A DNA stretch of 64,000 bases from Mariprofundus erugo (lineage in GTDB: Bacteria; Pseudomonadota; Zetaproteobacteria; Mariprofundales; Mariprofundaceae), in contig NZ_VBRY01000006.1 in the NCBI RefSeq assembly GCF_005818865.1, forward strand, positions 62,001 to 126,000. Direction: 5' to 3'. Every line of letters begins with the position of its first letter. Within the stretch, counting starts at the first letter, position 1. The notes beneath the pieces were generated by a model. That model did not search any database, was not told where the DNA came from, and saw nothing but the letters and a program-made list of their open reading frames with translations. The position numbers and the translations under genes are program-made. Shown one piece after another: positions 47,403 to 55,458 of the stretch.

Positions 47403-47483
47403 CATTTTGCCGAATGCGAGGGAAACAGCTAGCCTGCCTCATTGATAACAATACAGTGTTGCTGATAAGTGAAGGAGGGGAAG

Positions 47484-48152
47484 ATGACCCAGGATGAAAT
47501 GAAGAAAAAAGTGGCCGAAGCTGCCCTTGCGTATGTCAAGGCGGGTACCATTGTGGGTGTGGGTACCGGTTCAACAGCGAATATGTTCATTGATGCACTC
47601 GCCGGCATGAAGGATGAGATTGTGGGTGCTGTGGCGAGCTCCGAGGCAACAGCAGCCCGTTTGGCCGGCCATGGCATCCCGGTGATGGACTTGAATGAAG
47701 CACTGACACGGGTTGATTCACTCTCTGTTTATATCGATGGGGCTGATGAGTTTGATCCGGGCCTTAATCTGACCAAGGGGGGCGGTGGCGCCCTGACACG
47801 TGAGAAGATTGTGGCGGCTGCCTCTGACAGTTTTGTCTGCATTGTCGATGAGAGCAAGAAGGTTGAGCACCTGGGGGCGTTCCCTCTGCCAATCGAGGTG
47901 ATTCCGATGGCGCGTGAGCTGGTCGCTGCTGTGGCCAGTAAGCTGGGTGGAACCCCTGTGTTGCGCAGCGGTTTTACTACCGATAACGGCAATCTGATTA
48001 TTGATGTGCACGGACTGAAAGTGACCGATGCCCGCGCACTTGAAGATCATTTGAACAGTGTGCCGGGTGTTGTCACCAACGGTATTTTCTCTCACCAGGG
48101 GGCGGATGTGGTGTTGATGGGTACCCCGTCGGGTGTTGAAACGATTCGCTAA
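47484..48152 (+). CDS. rpiA: Ribose-5-phosphate isomerase A
   Basis: A 222-residue enzyme interconverting ribose-5-phosphate and ribulose-5-phosphate in the pentose phosphate and Calvin cycles. [13 protein letters not shown] (about residues 25-37), [21 protein letters not shown] with catalytic Glu, and DESKKV are all visible. ATG 47484 has GGAGG five bases upstream and was preferred over 47469. A candidate leader structure precedes it and a dispersed hairpin element follows. Confidence 0.96.
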   Translation: MTQDEMKKKVAEAALAYVKAGTIVGVGTGSTANMFIDALAGMKDEIVGAVASSEATAARLAGHGIPVMDLNEALTRVDSLSVYIDGADEFDPGLNLTKGGGGALTREKIVAAASDSFVCIVDESKKVEHLGAFPLPIEVIPMARELVAAVASKLGGTPVLRSGFTTDNGNLIIDVHGLKVTDARALEDHLNSVPGVVTNGIFSHQGADVVLMGTPSGVETIR

Positions 48153-48159
48153 GGAATCG

Positions 48160-48196
48160 CTGATTTTTGCCAGGAGGGCATCAGTCAGTATCTCCT
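48160..48196 (+). repeat. Dispersed hairpin element, copy 2
   Basis: Starting eight bases after the rpiA stop, the first 21 bases match copy 1 (23735-23755) exactly; the following ATCTCC tail (48191-48196) also matches after a variable part. CTGA/TCAG and GCC/GGC pairing keep part of the hairpin. Confidence 0.7.
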
Positions 48197-48201
48197 TAAA
48201 C

Positions 48202-48225
48202 GCTGTTTTTTTGTATAAAAACAGC
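48202..48225 (+). other. AT-rich hairpin after rpiA
   Basis: GCTGTTTTT (48202-48210) and AAAAACAGC (48217-48225) form a perfect nine-base stem. It may end rpiA transcription, though no T run follows the stem. Another dyad, GGCAACTG/CAGTTGCC (48241-48276), lies just before the next gene. Confidence 0.5.
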
Positions 48226-48306
48226 TGATACAGTAGCACTGGCAACTGGCGGCGTCCTTTCTGATCGTCAGTTGCCCGCTCTTTCGGCAGGGCAGGAGGT
48301 TCATTG

Positions 48307-49068
48307 ATGCAGTCCGGGCAGTTTGAAGAGGCAATCAGGGTTGCAGATGATATCTACTGGGTGGGCTTCAGCGATGAGCAGGCCCATCTGCACTGCAATC
48401 CGTATCTGCTGATTGATGGTACAGGTGATGAGCTTGAGGCGGTGCTGTTTGATCCCGGTTCACTGACCGATTTTCCCAAGGTGATGCGCAAGGTACTTGA
48501 GCTGGTGAACCCGGCCAGAATCTCGCTGATTGTCGCCCATCATCAGGATCCTGATGTGTGCAGCAATATTCCGGTGGTCGAGGATATTATCGGCAGAAAT
48601 GATCTGAAGGTTGCTGCCCATACCAATTCAATCCGCCTGATTCGCCACTACGGCATTCAGTCCGCCTTTTACGCGGTTGAGGACCACGATTATGCCATCC
48701 GACTGAAAAGCGGGCGGGTGCTGGAGTTCATGTTCACCCCTTACCTGCACTCACCCGGTGCAATCGTGACATACGATACAAAGACCCGCAGCCTGTTCAC
48801 CAGTGATATCTTTGGTGCCGTATCCGGTAACTGGGATCTGTTTGCCCGCGATGATTCCTTCCTTCCCCGCATGGACAGCTTTCATCAGCTCTATATGCCA
48901 TCGAACCGGGTATTGAATCACTCGCTTTGCCGGATGCAGAAACGCTGGCAGATCGATCGCATTCTTCCCCAGCACGGCTCCGTGATTGAGGGTGCCCTGG
49001 TTCCCCGCGCCTTTGAACATCTGAAAGCATTGCCGTGCGGAGTCGATTTGACGGGCGCCTTTACGTGA
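48307..49068 (+). CDS. ODP-type diiron metallo-beta-lactamase-fold protein (candidate O2 sensor)
   Basis: A 253-residue protein with the flavodiiron metallo-beta-lactamase fold but no flavodoxin domain. Diiron ligand positions can be read: His79, Asp81 and Asp83 in HHQDPD, His148 in YLHSPG, Asp167 in TSDIFG and His223 in PQHGS. The spacing follows flavodiiron proteins (79/81/83/147/166/227), except that the usual His84 is Val. HLHCNPYLL precedes. Standalone ODP domains are reported as oxygen-binding sensors in bacterial signalling. The gene ends by GTGA overlap into a histidine kinase, suggesting the kinase partner. Confidence 0.85.
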   Translation: MQSGQFEEAIRVADDIYWVGFSDEQAHLHCNPYLLIDGTGDELEAVLFDPGSLTDFPKVMRKVLELVNPARISLIVAHHQDPDVCSNIPVVEDIIGRNDLKVAAHTNSIRLIRHYGIQSAFYAVEDHDYAIRLKSGRVLEFMFTPYLHSPGAIVTYDTKTRSLFTSDIFGAVSGNWDLFARDDSFLPRMDSFHQLYMPSNRVLNHSLCRMQKRWQIDRILPQHGSVIEGALVPRAFEHLKALPCGVDLTGAFT

Positions 49069-51257
49069 AGCTGCGTATGCCGGATTTCGATTCGGATCAC
49101 GCAGCCACGATCAGTCGTGCACTGGTGGAGAATGCGCTGCGTATGCGCAGCATGGCTTTCTTATCACAGGTCAAGATGTCGCTGATGCTGGATACGCTCA
49201 AGTCGGATGGCGGCTCCCTGAGTTATATGCGGAAAATAAAAAACTCGGTGAGTGGCAATTTCGACGACTGGGTGACGTTGCCGGTCAAAATATCCGAGGA
49301 GGCGAGGGAGCTGCAACAGATTACGCTGACCATGGAGCGTCGGCGCGAGGAGTTGCGTTCGTTTCTGGCCGAGCAAACGCAGGCACTGCGTAAAAGCGAG
49401 AGCCGTTTTCGCCAGCTTTTTGATCTGATTCCCGATGGTGTAGGGGTCTATCGCCATGGTTGCTGGCGCTATCTTAATCCTGCTGCAGTGGCGATGTTTG
49501 GTGCCAGTGACGAAAGGCGTTTGATCGATACGGCCGTGATCGATCGATTATGTCCGGAAAATGCAGCCCTGCTTGCCGGTCAAATGGAGATGTCAAAAGG
49601 GGTGTTTGAAGAGCGCCTGCTGCGACTGGATGGCAGCGAGTTCTGGGGTGAGCTGCGCAGCTGTCAGTTTGATGACCAGGGCACCCCTTCTGTGCTGCTG
49701 GTGATGCGCGATATTACCCGTCGCAAGCAATCTGCAGAGCGCATTCATCTCTTACATGCTGCCATTATGCAGAGTGATGAGTCTGTGATGATTCTTGATG
49801 CGGCAGGCGTGGTTGAGCTGGCTAATCCGGCTGCCGCACGATTGTTTGACTGTACGCCCGAGCAGCTGGCCGGCCGGATGGCCGCAGCGTTGTGTGGCGG
49901 CGAGAGTGGCAAGGCTCTCTGCGACAGGATTGATGAGTGCGTTCAAAATGGTCAGTCATGGAATGGTGAGCTGACGCTTGGAGAAGGGGAAGACGCCCGC
50001 ATGATTGCACGCCGGGTTTCTCCCGTACTTGATGCACATGGTCGGGTGTGTCATCAGATTGTAGTCGACCGCGATATTACCGAGGAGCGGCGCCGGCTTG
50101 ATCGCATGGAACATGTCCAGCGCCTGGAGAGCCTGGGGGTGCTGGCAGGCGGAATTGCGCATGACTTCAATAACCTGCTGACCGTGATTATGGGCCATAC
50201 GGCAGTGGCCAGAACAGGTGCCTCTGACAATGTTGTGCTTGAAAGTTTGCAGGTGATCGAGGCAACAGGGCAGCGGGCGGCCGAGTTGTGCAATCAGATG
50301 CTTGCCTACTCGGGTAAAGGGCAGTTTGTGGTCCGGCCTCTGGATCTGTCGGAGCTGGTACTCGATATGGTGCGGCTGCTTGAAATATCGATCGCCAAAA
50401 ATGTGCAGCTCCGCTATGAGCTGGCGACCGCATTACCGGCGGTTGAAGTGGATCTCTCCCAGATACGACAGGTGATCATGAACCTTGTCATTAATGCCAG
50501 TGAATCGATGGATGGCGGTAATGGTGAGGTGGTGGTCGCCACCGGCGAGGCAACGCTTGATGGCAAAGCCCTGCAGGAGATGGACGGTGGTGATGATACG
50601 GCGCTGCCCGGTCGATATATCTGGCTGGAGGTAAGGGATAACGGTTGTGGCATGGATGCTGTAACCAGACAGCGCCTGTTCGAGCCGTTTTTTACCACCA
50701 AGTTTACCGGGCGGGGGCTCGGCATGAGTGCGACACTCGGTATCGTTCGTGGCCATCGCGGGGTGATCAGGATCAGTTCCCTGCCCGGGCAGGGTACCAC
50801 CTTCAGGGTATGGCTGCCGGCAGCTGCCGCCAGTGCGGAGAAGCTTGCAGCTCAGGCCGAAGAGGTCGGGCTGCGGCCGGAATTACACGGGCGGTCGATT
50901 CTGGTGGTCGATGATGAGGAGGCGATACGGTCTGTGGCCGCATTGATGCTGGAACATGCCGGTTTCAGGGTATGGCAGGCTGCTGACGGCATGGAGGCGA
51001 TTGCCCAGCTTGAAGCTCATCGGGATGATATTGATTGTGTTCTGCTTGATATGACCATGCCGAGAATGGGCGGGGAAGAGGCTTTTGGCGAAATGCGGCG
51101 TATCCGGCCGGATATCCGCGTGGTGCTTTGCTCGGGTTATGATCAGGAGACAGCAACGCTGCATTTTACCGGCAAGGGACTGGCCGGATTTCTTCAGAAA
51201 CCGTTTACCCCTGCACAGCTGATCGCCAGATTGCATGAGATTATGGGAGACGGATAG
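49065..51257 (+). CDS. PAS hybrid histidine kinase coupled to the ODP protein
   Basis: A 730-residue soluble kinase. The N-terminal ~110 residues are helical, followed by two PAS domains (from RFRQLFDLIPDGVGVYRHG near residue 117, and from IMQSDESVMILDAAG near 235). The HisKA phospho-acceptor is His366 in GGIAHDFNN; the ATPase holds EVRDNGCGMD and GRGLGMSA; the receiver Asp662 is in LLDMTMPRMGG. GTG 49065 overlaps the ODP stop, so the proteins are made together. No membrane segment is seen. It abuts the peroxidase gene, which starts immediately after its TAG. Confidence 0.9.
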   Translation: MKLRMPDFDSDHAATISRALVENALRMRSMAFLSQVKMSLMLDTLKSDGGSLSYMRKIKNSVSGNFDDWVTLPVKISEEARELQQITLTMERRREELRSFLAEQTQALRKSESRFRQLFDLIPDGVGVYRHGCWRYLNPAAVAMFGASDERRLIDTAVIDRLCPENAALLAGQMEMSKGVFEERLLRLDGSEFWGELRSCQFDDQGTPSVLLVMRDITRRKQSAERIHLLHAAIMQSDESVMILDAAGVVELANPAAARLFDCTPEQLAGRMAAALCGGESGKALCDRIDECVQNGQSWNGELTLGEGEDARMIARRVSPVLDAHGRVCHQIVVDRDITEERRRLDRMEHVQRLESLGVLAGGIAHDFNNLLTVIMGHTAVARTGASDNVVLESLQVIEATGQRAAELCNQMLAYSGKGQFVVRPLDLSELVLDMVRLLEISIAKNVQLRYELATALPAVEVDLSQIRQVIMNLVINASESMDGGNGEVVVATGEATLDGKALQEMDGGDDTALPGRYIWLEVRDNGCGMDAVTRQRLFEPFFTTKFTGRGLGMSATLGIVRGHRGVIRISSLPGQGTTFRVWLPAAAASAEKLAAQAEEVGLRPELHGRSILVVDDEEAIRSVAALMLEHAGFRVWQAADGMEAIAQLEAHRDDIDCVLLDMTMPRMGGEEAFGEMRRIRPDIRVVLCSGYDQETATLHFTGKGLAGFLQKPFTPAQLIARLHEIMGDG

Positions 51258-52277
51258 ATGCGAGGGAGATTGTGGACCGCCGGCATAGTGATGGCATTGT
51301 TATGGCCGGGCTATGGCCTGGCCCTTGAATTATCGGGCGAGCCTGTGCAGCCGATTACCCGGCTGAATGTGGATGCTCAGAAGGTCGCGCTGGGCAAAAA
51401 GCTTTTTTTCGATGTTCGCCTTTCGCAAAACCAGTCGATTTCATGTGCTCATTGTCATGATCTGGAGGAGCATGGCGGTGCGGACGGTTTAAAACATTCG
51501 TTCGGCGTCGAAGGGCGTGAGGGGGCGGTCAACTCCCCGACTGTATTTAATGCGGCATTGAATTTTGCCCAGTTCTGGGATGGTCGTGCCACGACCCTGG
51601 AAGAGCAGGTGGACGGGCCGGTGACCGGTCATGTCGAAATGGCCTCCAGCTGGCCGGAAGTGGTCAGTCGCCTTGCTGCCGATGATGTATTTCGCAACGA
51701 CTTTAACCGTATCTACCCGACAGGTCTGACGGCAGACAATATCAAAAATGCCATTGCCGAGTATGAGCGCACACTGCTAACGCCCGGCTCCCGTTTTGAT
51801 CGCTATCTGAACGGTGATGAGGCGGCGATTACAGCGGATGAGAAGCGCGGCTACCGGCTGTTCAAGTCATATGGGTGTGTTGCCTGTCATCAGGGGCGGA
51901 ATGTCGGAGGCAATCTGTTTCAGGTATTGGGGGTGATGGGCGACTATTTCGCCGATTATCCGGCTGAAAACAGTGCCGGGCGCGGCCGCTTTAATGTGAC
52001 AGGGCTGGTGGAGGATATGCATCGTTTCAAGGTGCCTTCACTCCGGCTTGCCGTGCTGACTGCTCCCTACTTTCATAACGGCAGTGCCAAAACGCTGGCC
52101 GAGGCGATCCGGGTGATGTCGAAATATCAGCTTGGCCGTGATATTCCCGACGATGATTTACGCGCTATCATTGCATTTTTATACACGCTTCCCGGCAGCT
52201 ATGCCGGTCATTCACTCGAACCTTCTGATCGTGAACAGTTGAATTTTACGCCAGCGACGGCCCTGGTGACGCCATGA
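51258..52277 (+). CDS. Diheme cytochrome c peroxidase
   Basis: A 339-residue periplasmic CcpA/MauG-superfamily protein with a signal peptide (cleavage near residue 22). Two c-type heme motifs are present: CAHCH (Cys63-His67) and CVACH (Cys207-His211). The LNFAQFWDGRATTLEEQ and VPSLRLAVLTAPYFHNGSAKTLAEA stretches are standard for bacterial CCPs, which reduce hydrogen peroxide with electrons from cytochrome c. Length is typical. It sits between two hybrid kinases in a chain of overlaps, suggesting control by oxygen or peroxide sensing. Confidence 0.95.
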   Translation: MRGRLWTAGIVMALLWPGYGLALELSGEPVQPITRLNVDAQKVALGKKLFFDVRLSQNQSISCAHCHDLEEHGGADGLKHSFGVEGREGAVNSPTVFNAALNFAQFWDGRATTLEEQVDGPVTGHVEMASSWPEVVSRLAADDVFRNDFNRIYPTGLTADNIKNAIAEYERTLLTPGSRFDRYLNGDEAAITADEKRGYRLFKSYGCVACHQGRNVGGNLFQVLGVMGDYFADYPAENSAGRGRFNVTGLVEDMHRFKVPSLRLAVLTAPYFHNGSAKTLAEAIRVMSKYQLGRDIPDDDLRAIIAFLYTLPGSYAGHSLEPSDREQLNFTPATALVTP

Positions 52278-55200
52278 AGCCTGTGATGATGCGTTTGCAC
52301 TTTCTGGTCCTGCTGCTGCTGTTGATGGTGGTGGTATGGCAATTCCGTCAGGTACAGGACTTTACCGACGATTTGACGCACCGGGTGCATACGGATCTTG
52401 AGCAGATCATCAGTCTGGATGCACGCAGCGAGGTGGATATGCTGCTGCTGCAAAATCATCGGGTCAGTAATTATGATCAGCTGACAGAGGATCTGATTGA
52501 ACTGAACCGTGTTTACAAACAGCTGGAGATCAATCTGGCCGGCATGGCTGAGATGACCGATTCGTTACAGACGCTTAAGGCCACGATTGTATTGCAGACA
52601 AAAGCAGCCGAGGCCTTTAAAAGTGATCTGGGCATACTGCTCAATTCGCAGCGTTATCTTCCTGTTCTGATCAACCAGATCAGTGAACAGAAGCCCGGCA
52701 TGCGGGTAGCCCTGACACAGCTGAATCGCGATCTGTTCGAGTGGCTGCTTGAGCCCAACAACAGTGATCTTTTCCGCTCGATCAGCCAGCAGCAGGTTGC
52801 CCTCAAAGAGGCCGGTTTGGTGCGGCTGGAGCATCATGCGGATGTGCTGCTGCATTATGCGCCGCGTATCCGTGAGCATGTGGATGCGGTTGCCCATTGC
52901 GGTACGCCGGAAAGCATTGCCCTTGTCGCGACACGCTTTGATATGCTCTATGGCCGGCAGTTGCAGGCCCACCAGACCAATCGTCTGTGGCTGACAGCGC
53001 TGGTGATGGCGCTGCTGGCCTATCTTGCCTTGCTGCTTTATCGGCTCTCTCTCTCCATGCGTAACATCCATGCCGCCAATGTGCAGCTGTCCGAATTGCA
53101 GCAACAACTTGAGCAGGATCTGCAGGCACGCACCGAGGCGGAGCAGCGTTTCCGGCAACTGTTCGAGTCTATTCCGGATGCCGTGGGTGTGCATCGGGAG
53201 GGTAAGTGGCTATATGTGAATCCGGCTGCAGTTGCCATGTTTGGGGCGAAAGCGACGGATGAGCTTGTCGGCAGCAGTGTGCTGGAGCGGGTGTATGAAG
53301 AAGACCGGCCCGCTTTTGTGCGGCAACTGCAACGCTATGTCAGTGATGGCAATGGATCACCGTTACTGGTGCAGCGTAATTTGCGCATGGATGGTACGGT
53401 ATTTACCGGTGAGGTGCGCGGGGTACCGTTTGTTGAGGCGGGTGAAACCGTGGTGCTTGAAGTGGTGCGTGACATCAGTGACCGGCTTGATGTTGAAAAC
53501 AGATATAGCAAGCTGGTGGCATCCTCCTCGGCTGCCATTATGACCTATGCCGATGGTCATTTTTTATCGGCCAATCCTGCTACGTTATCGATGTTCGGTG
53601 TGGTCTCGGAAGAGGATTTCCGTCAGCTGTTGCTGGCAGACCTTTCGCCATCACTGCAACCTGACGGGCGTGATTCGACGAAGGCCATCGCCGGGCATAT
53701 CCGGGCGGCGATGACGGATGGCGCATCCCTGTTTACATGGATCTGTATTCGCAGCAGTGGTGAGACCTTTCCTGTGCAGGTGCAGTTAACGGCGCTGGAG
53801 CTTGATGGTCAGCCGGTATTGCAGTGGATTGTCACCGACCTGAGCGAGTTCCGTCAGATGCAGGCGGAAAAAGCACGTCTGGTTGCAGCTCTGCAGTATT
53901 CGGCGGAAGCAGTGATTATCAGCGATACCGAGGCGCGTATTCAGTACGTGAACCCGGCCTTCGAGCGCCTGACCGGTTTCACCTTCGCCGAGGTAGAGGG
54001 GGGATTCGCCAGTGTACTGCGTACAGCAGGGACCGATACTGCGATCTATGAGAAGATGCTCGCTACGGTCAATGGCGGTAAGGTCTGGAAGGGCGAGATG
54101 GGAATCCGTCGCAAGAGCGGTGAAGAAATTCTGACCGATCGCAGTATTGCACCGATTTTTGATGAGCAGGGCAAGGTGGTCAGTCATGTGGCGATGCTGC
54201 GCGATGTGACTGAAGAGAAGCAGCAGGCACAGAAGCTGGAGCATACCCAGAGACTGGAGAGCCTGGGTATTCTGGCGGGTGGTATTGCTCACGACTTTAA
54301 CAATATTCTGACTGCCATTATGGGCAATGCAGCCATGGCTGAGCGGGCGCTGGATATGGCGTCACCGGCCAGAGTGTTGCTGGGCAGAATCGAGGAGTCC
54401 TCCCGTCGAGCCTCGGAGCTGTGTCGGCAGATGCTGGCCTATTCGGGGAAAGGAAAATTTGTTGTCAAACCGCTGAATATATCCTCGCTGGTAATGGAGA
54501 TGACACGCTTGATGGAAGTTTCCATCAGTAAAAACGTCGTACTCAAATATCATCTGTGTGAGCAGCTGCCTCTGATTGAGGCAGATGCGGCCCAGATTCA
54601 GCAGGTGGTGTTGAACCTGATCACTAATGCCAGTGAGGCCATTGGTGAAAAGAGCGGTGTTATTGGTTTTACCACCGGTGTCATGCATGCCGATGCCTCC
54701 TATTTGAGCGGTTCGGTGGCGCGGGTGACGCTACCTGAAGGCCGTTATGTATTTCTGGAGGTGTCGGATACCGGTTGCGGTATGGATGCTGCCACCGTTG
54801 AGAAAATATTTGACCCGTTTTTTACCACCAAGTTTACCGGCAGAGGCCTCGGCATGAGTGCTGTGCTGGGTATTGTGCGCGGTCATCATGGTGCACTGCG
54901 GGTGTATAGTGAGCCCGGTCGCGGTACGACATTCAAGTTGTTGCTGCCGGTGATGGATGAGCCGATGGAGGCACTGGCTGCGGATCATACCGGCGAATGG
55001 GTTGCCCCGGTGGGCGATGGCGTTGTCCTGGTCGTGGATGATGAGGAGACGATTCGCGAAGTGGCTGCAATGATGCTGGAGGATATGGGGTTTGAAACGA
55101 TGACGGCAGAGGATGGTCAGGATGCTGTGGAGGTGTATCGCCAGCATGGTGACCGGATTGTTGCCGTATTGCTCGATATGACGATGCCCCGGATGGATGG

Positions 55201-55378
55201 GTCGGAGTGTTTTCGTGAGCTGCGTCGCATCAATGCGGATGTGAAGGTTGTTTTATCCAGCGGTTATAACGAGGAGGAGGCCACGACCCGTTTTCTGGGG
55301 AAGGGATTGGCAGGATTTCTGCAAAAACCATACTCACCTGCAGCATTGCGGGAAACGATGGCCGATATCATCAGGTAA
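52274..55378 (+). CDS. Membrane-bound PAS hybrid histidine kinase
   Basis: A 1034-residue kinase with two membrane segments (about residues 8-20 and 236-256) enclosing a helical periplasmic sensor of about 215 residues. Three PAS domains follow (first with SIPDAVGVHREGKW near 296). His673 lies in GGIAHDFNN, the ATPase has DTGCGMD and GRGLGMSA, and the receiver Asp968 is in LLDMTMPRMDG. It overlaps the peroxidase gene by ATGA. Its kinase core and receiver closely resemble those of the preceding kinase, so they are paralogues. Confidence 0.92.
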   Translation: MKPVMMRLHFLVLLLLLMVVVWQFRQVQDFTDDLTHRVHTDLEQIISLDARSEVDMLLLQNHRVSNYDQLTEDLIELNRVYKQLEINLAGMAEMTDSLQTLKATIVLQTKAAEAFKSDLGILLNSQRYLPVLINQISEQKPGMRVALTQLNRDLFEWLLEPNNSDLFRSISQQQVALKEAGLVRLEHHADVLLHYAPRIREHVDAVAHCGTPESIALVATRFDMLYGRQLQAHQTNRLWLTALVMALLAYLALLLYRLSLSMRNIHAANVQLSELQQQLEQDLQARTEAEQRFRQLFESIPDAVGVHREGKWLYVNPAAVAMFGAKATDELVGSSVLERVYEEDRPAFVRQLQRYVSDGNGSPLLVQRNLRMDGTVFTGEVRGVPFVEAGETVVLEVVRDISDRLDVENRYSKLVASSSAAIMTYADGHFLSANPATLSMFGVVSEEDFRQLLLADLSPSLQPDGRDSTKAIAGHIRAAMTDGASLFTWICIRSSGETFPVQVQLTALELDGQPVLQWIVTDLSEFRQMQAEKARLVAALQYSAEAVIISDTEARIQYVNPAFERLTGFTFAEVEGGFASVLRTAGTDTAIYEKMLATVNGGKVWKGEMGIRRKSGEEILTDRSIAPIFDEQGKVVSHVAMLRDVTEEKQQAQKLEHTQRLESLGILAGGIAHDFNNILTAIMGNAAMAERALDMASPARVLLGRIEESSRRASELCRQMLAYSGKGKFVVKPLNISSLVMEMTRLMEVSISKNVVLKYHLCEQLPLIEADAAQIQQVVLNLITNASEAIGEKSGVIGFTTGVMHADASYLSGSVARVTLPEGRYVFLEVSDTGCGMDAATVEKIFDPFFTTKFTGRGLGMSAVLGIVRGHHGALRVYSEPGRGTTFKLLLPVMDEPMEALAADHTGEWVAPVGDGVVLVVDDEETIREVAAMMLEDMGFETMTAEDGQDAVEVYRQHGDRIVAVLLDMTMPRMDGSECFRELRRINADVKVVLSSGYNEEEATTRFLGKGLAGFLQKPYSPAALRETMADIIR

Positions 55379-55458
55379 CGTATCGAGGGTGGCTGCTTCA
55401 CGGCTGGTTTTGGCTGGCCGGTTATGCTATACACAATCATCAGGAAGGGGTCGGTTGC

